From positions 1-6,285 of the forward strand of contig DGRT01000145.1 in assembly GCA_002391105.1 (NCBI GenBank): DNA of 6,285 nt. The letters are read 5' to 3'. The position numbers were made by a program, and so were the translations under genes. The stretch is from Lachnospiraceae bacterium UBA4381. Its GTDB lineage: Bacteria; Bacillota; Clostridia; Lachnospirales; Lachnospiraceae. How positions within the stretch are numbered: the first letter of the stretch is position 1; the number at the start of each line of letters is the position of its first letter. Below the pieces are notes generated by a model that was not told where the DNA came from, did no database searches, and saw only the letters and a program-made list of their open reading frames with translations. Positions 3,552-6,285 of this stretch are shown piece after piece.

Positions 3552-6285
3552 ATGATTCTAGTTGACAAGCTGTTCGGTACATATAGTGACCGAGAACTTA
3601 AGAAAATTGAAAAGACTGTAGATGCAGTCATGGCACTGGAAGATAAGTACAGTAACAGAGAAGAATTTACAGATGACATGCTCAGAGCCAAGACGGACGA
3701 ATTCAAGGCTGCTCTTGCTGATGGTAAGACTCTGGACGATATACTTGTAGATGCTTTTGCTGTTGTAAGAGAGGCTGCCTGGAGAGTACTGGGCATGAGA
3801 CCTTACAGAGTACAGGTTATCGGTGGTATCATACTTCATCAGGGACGTCTTGCAGAGATGCGTACAGGTGAAGGTAAGACTCTTGTTTCTACCATGCCGG
3901 CATACCTGAATGCTTTGGAAGGAAAGGGTGTTCACATTGTAACCGTTAACGACTACCTGGCACTCCGTGATGCTGAGTGGATGGGCCGTGTGCATGAGTT
4001 CCTTGGACTTACTGTTGCGCCTGTACTTCAGAGCTATTCCAGAGAAGAAAGACAAAAGGCATATCAGGCGGATATTACATATATTACTAATAATGAGCTG
4101 GGCTTCGATTACCTGAGAGATAACATGGTAACCTACAAGGATCAGTTGGTTCAGCGTGGACTTCACTATGCTATCATCGATGAGATCGACTCTATCCTTA
4201 TAGATGAGGCAAGAACACCTCTGATCATATCCGGTAGAGGCGGAAAGCCTACAGAGCTTTATAAGATATGTAACAACCTGGCTAAGCGTATGCAGAGAGG
4301 TACTGCTTCTACTGAGATAACCAAGGCTCAGGCTCTTATGGGAGAGCAGGTAGAGGAGGATGGAGATTATCTGGTAAATGAAAAGGATAACTTTATCGTA
4401 TTTACTGAGCAGGGTGTAAAAAATATAGAGCATTACCTGGATATAACCAACCTTACTGAGCCGGAGCATATCGATGAATATCACTGTATGCTGCAGGCGG
4501 TCAGGGCTCATGCACTGATGCATAGAGATAAGGATTATATCGTAAAGGATGGCGAGGTTCTTATCGTTGATGAGTTCACAGGCCGTGTTATGCCGGGACG
4601 AAGATTCAGCGATGGTCTTCATCAGGCACTTGAAGCGAAGGAAGCGGAGTATGACAAGAGCATAAAGATTAATAGAGAGAATAAGACTCTGGCTACTATC
4701 ACCTTCCAGAATTTCTTCAATAAATATGATAAGAAAGCGGGAATGACAGGTACAGCTCAGACAGAAGAGACTGAGTTCCGTGAGATCTACGGAATGGACG
4801 TAGTTGTTATTCCGCCTAACAGACCGGTTGCAAGAGATGACCAGAATGACTCGCTCTATGCAACAAAGCAGGACAAATATAATGCAGTTGTAAATGCAGT
4901 TGTTGAGGCACATGAGAGAAAGCAGCCTGTTCTTGTAGGTACCGCAAATATTGCAGTATCTGAGGAGCTGGATAAGATGCTTCAGAAGAGAGGTATCAAG
5001 GCAAATGTACTTAATGCCAAGCATCACGACAGAGAGGCTGAGATAGTTGCTGAGGCAGGACGTGTAGGTGCAGTCACTATTGCAACAAACATGGCTGGTC
5101 GTGGTACAGATATCGTTCTTGGTGGTAACCCTGAGAAGATGGCAGAGAAAATGCTGAAGGATAAGGGGATTACACTGGAAGAAGCAAGCGATGAAGAGCT
5201 GAAGGAAGCTCTGGCTGAGGCTAAGAAGATTGCCGAGGCAGAAGCTCCTCAGGTTAAGGAGCTGGGTGGTCTTAAGGTCATCGGTACTGAAAGACATGAG
5301 TCCAGACGTATAGATAATCAGCTTCGTGGTCGTTCCGGACGTCAGGGAGATCCCGGTGAATCCAAGTTCTATCTGTCACTGGAGGATGATCTTCTGAGAC
5401 TCTTCGGTGCCGAAAGAACTATGGAAACCCTTAAGAGATTAAGCGGAGATGAAGGCGGCGAGATCATAGAGAACAGAATGGTTACCAAGGCTATCGAGAC
5501 TGCTCAGAAGAGACTTGAGTCTAACCATTATGGAGTAAGAAAGAGTCTGCTGGAGTATGATCAGGTCAATAATGAACAGCGTGAAGTAATCTATGCTGAG
5601 AGACGTAAGGTGCTTGATGGCGAGAACATGCATGATACTGTTCGTGAAATGATCGGCGAGACAGCAGAGAAGTTCATAGGTAAGTTCGTATCAGATGAGA
5701 TCGAACCATCAGAGTGGGATATCAAGAGTCTTACCAGAGAGATAGCCAGAACCATGCCTCCTCAGAGAGAGGACAAGGTTGTAAAGCTTGAGCCGACAGA
5801 TGAAGAAAAGAACAGCGGTAATGCTGCTGAATATACAGAAAGAGTTAAGGCTGAGATATTAGATGCATTTGAAACCTTCTGTGAGGATGTCTATGAAGAT
5901 GAAGATCAGCTTCAGGACTTTGAACGAATGATGATCATGAGGGCTGTCGATTCCAAGTGGATGGAACAGATAGATGACATGGAGCAGCTTCGTCAGGGTA
6001 TCGGTCTTCAGGGATATGGTAACAGAGATCCAGTAGTCGAATACAAGATGGCCGGCTTTGAAATGTTTAATGAGATGATCGCTTCTATCAGGGAGCAGGT
6101 TGCATTTAACATGACTCATTTCAGACCTCGTCCAAAGGAGGAGGCTGTCAGAGAACAGGTAGTCAAGGAAACAGGAACTAACAAGGACGATACTGTTGTT
6201 AAGGGACCAAAGGTCAACAAGACCAAGAAGATCGGAAGAAATGATCTGTGTCCATGTGGCTCAGGAAAGAAATATAAGAACTGTC
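3552..6285 (+). CDS. secA: Protein translocase ATPase SecA (last few residues outside window)
   Basis: ATPase motor that drives unfolded preproteins through SecYEG at the inner face of the cytoplasmic membrane. The frame is open from ATG 3552 to the window end, 911 codons, with Shine-Dalgarno GGGAGG 4 nt upstream. The start agrees with the family N-terminus (MILVDKLFGTYSDREL). Motifs in order: Walker A TGEGKT (105-110), Walker B DEID (210-213, against the more usual DEVD), preprotein cross-linking domain (about 225-375), the second nucleotide-binding domain with TNMAGRGTD (512-520) and RGRSGRQGD (592-600), then helical scaffold and wing domains. A charged linker leads to the zinc-binding SEC-C tail with C900, C902 and C911. 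The next codon begins with C, which fits the expected His ligand and excludes Cys. Residues 526-568 form a Glu/Lys/Ala-rich insertion compared with Bacillus subtilis SecA. prfB often follows secA in Firmicutes but cannot be seen. Confidence 0.98.
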   Translation, partial: MILVDKLFGTYSDRELKKIEKTVDAVMALEDKYSNREEFTDDMLRAKTDEFKAALADGKTLDDILVDAFAVVREAAWRVLGMRPYRVQVIGGIILHQGRLAEMRTGEGKTLVSTMPAYLNALEGKGVHIVTVNDYLALRDAEWMGRVHEFLGLTVAPVLQSYSREERQKAYQADITYITNNELGFDYLRDNMVTYKDQLVQRGLHYAIIDEIDSILIDEARTPLIISGRGGKPTELYKICNNLAKRMQRGTASTEITKAQALMGEQVEEDGDYLVNEKDNFIVFTEQGVKNIEHYLDITNLTEPEHIDEYHCMLQAVRAHALMHRDKDYIVKDGEVLIVDEFTGRVMPGRRFSDGLHQALEAKEAEYDKSIKINRENKTLATITFQNFFNKYDKKAGMTGTAQTEETEFREIYGMDVVVIPPNRPVARDDQNDSLYATKQDKYNAVVNAVVEAHERKQPVLVGTANIAVSEELDKMLQKRGIKANVLNAKHHDREAEIVAEAGRVGAVTIATNMAGRGTDIVLGGNPEKMAEKMLKDKGITLEEASDEELKEALAEAKKIAEAEAPQVKELGGLKVIGTERHESRRIDNQLRGRSGRQGDPGESKFYLSLEDDLLRLFGAERTMETLKRLSGDEGGEIIENRMVTKAIETAQKRLESNHYGVRKSLLEYDQVNNEQREVIYAERRKVLDGENMHDTVREMIGETAEKFIGKFVSDEIEPSEWDIKSLTREIARTMPPQREDKVVKLEPTDEEKNSGNAAEYTERVKAEILDAFETFCEDVYEDEDQLQDFERMMIMRAVDSKWMEQIDDMEQLRQGIGLQGYGNRDPVVEYKMAGFEMFNEMIASIREQVAFNMTHFRPRPKEEAVREQVVKETGTNKDDTVVKGPKVNKTKKIGRNDLCPCGSGKKYKNC

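Noticed and set aside
3558..5297. Long antisense open reading frame (579 codons) opposite secA
   Set aside because: It lies wholly inside the unmistakable secA coding region on the other strand. The translation is rich in Cys, Ser, Leu and Ile with no recognisable domain, as expected from the mirror of a well-used frame.
6134..6143. Shine-Dalgarno-like purine run AAAGGAGGAGG inside secA
   Set aside because: It encodes Lys-Glu-Glu of the charged C-terminal linker, and no suitable start codon for another gene follows.

Overview
The window looks like a chromosomal segment of a Gram-positive, Clostridia-type bacterium, most likely of the Lachnospiraceae kind (tentative). The reasons are strong purine-rich Shine-Dalgarno sites, frequent AGA arginine codons, AT-rich intergenic DNA, an archaeal/eukaryote-type (type 3) prolyl-tRNA synthetase, a long-form HPF, and hpf lying beside secA as in many Firmicutes. 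No rRNA, tRNA, CRISPR array, insertion sequence or phage gene was seen.

Layout. Bases 1-540 are the 3' end of proS (+). After a 158-bp gap with weak regulatory signals comes a complete soluble FIST-sensor diguanylate cyclase (699-2483, +). A roughly 290-bp AT-rich gap (2484-2773) holds two consecutive rho-independent terminator-like hairpins, a cluster of TTATCAAC sites resembling DnaA boxes, one further AT-rich inverted repeat, a bidirectional terminator and a 14-bp tandem duplication. Next is hpf (ribosome hibernation factor, 2774-3304, -). A 247-bp divergent intergenic region follows, carrying good sigma-A-type promoters for hpf (-) and secA (+). Between the two promoters lies a 25-bp tandem repeat, and a palindrome is centred on the hpf core promoter. 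secA (3552 to the window end, +) is open at its 3' end but lacks only the last few residues.

How the genes relate. The four genes are mostly housekeeping: tRNA charging, second-messenger synthesis, ribosome hibernation and protein export. The proS, FIST-GGDEF and hpf genes each appear to be separate transcription units. The c-di-GMP enzyme is the one accessory-type signalling gene.

I found no clearly new multi-gene system. The items most worth a second look are non-coding: the repeat and palindrome arrangement in the hpf/secA divergent promoter region, and the repeat-rich gap between the cyclase gene and hpf.
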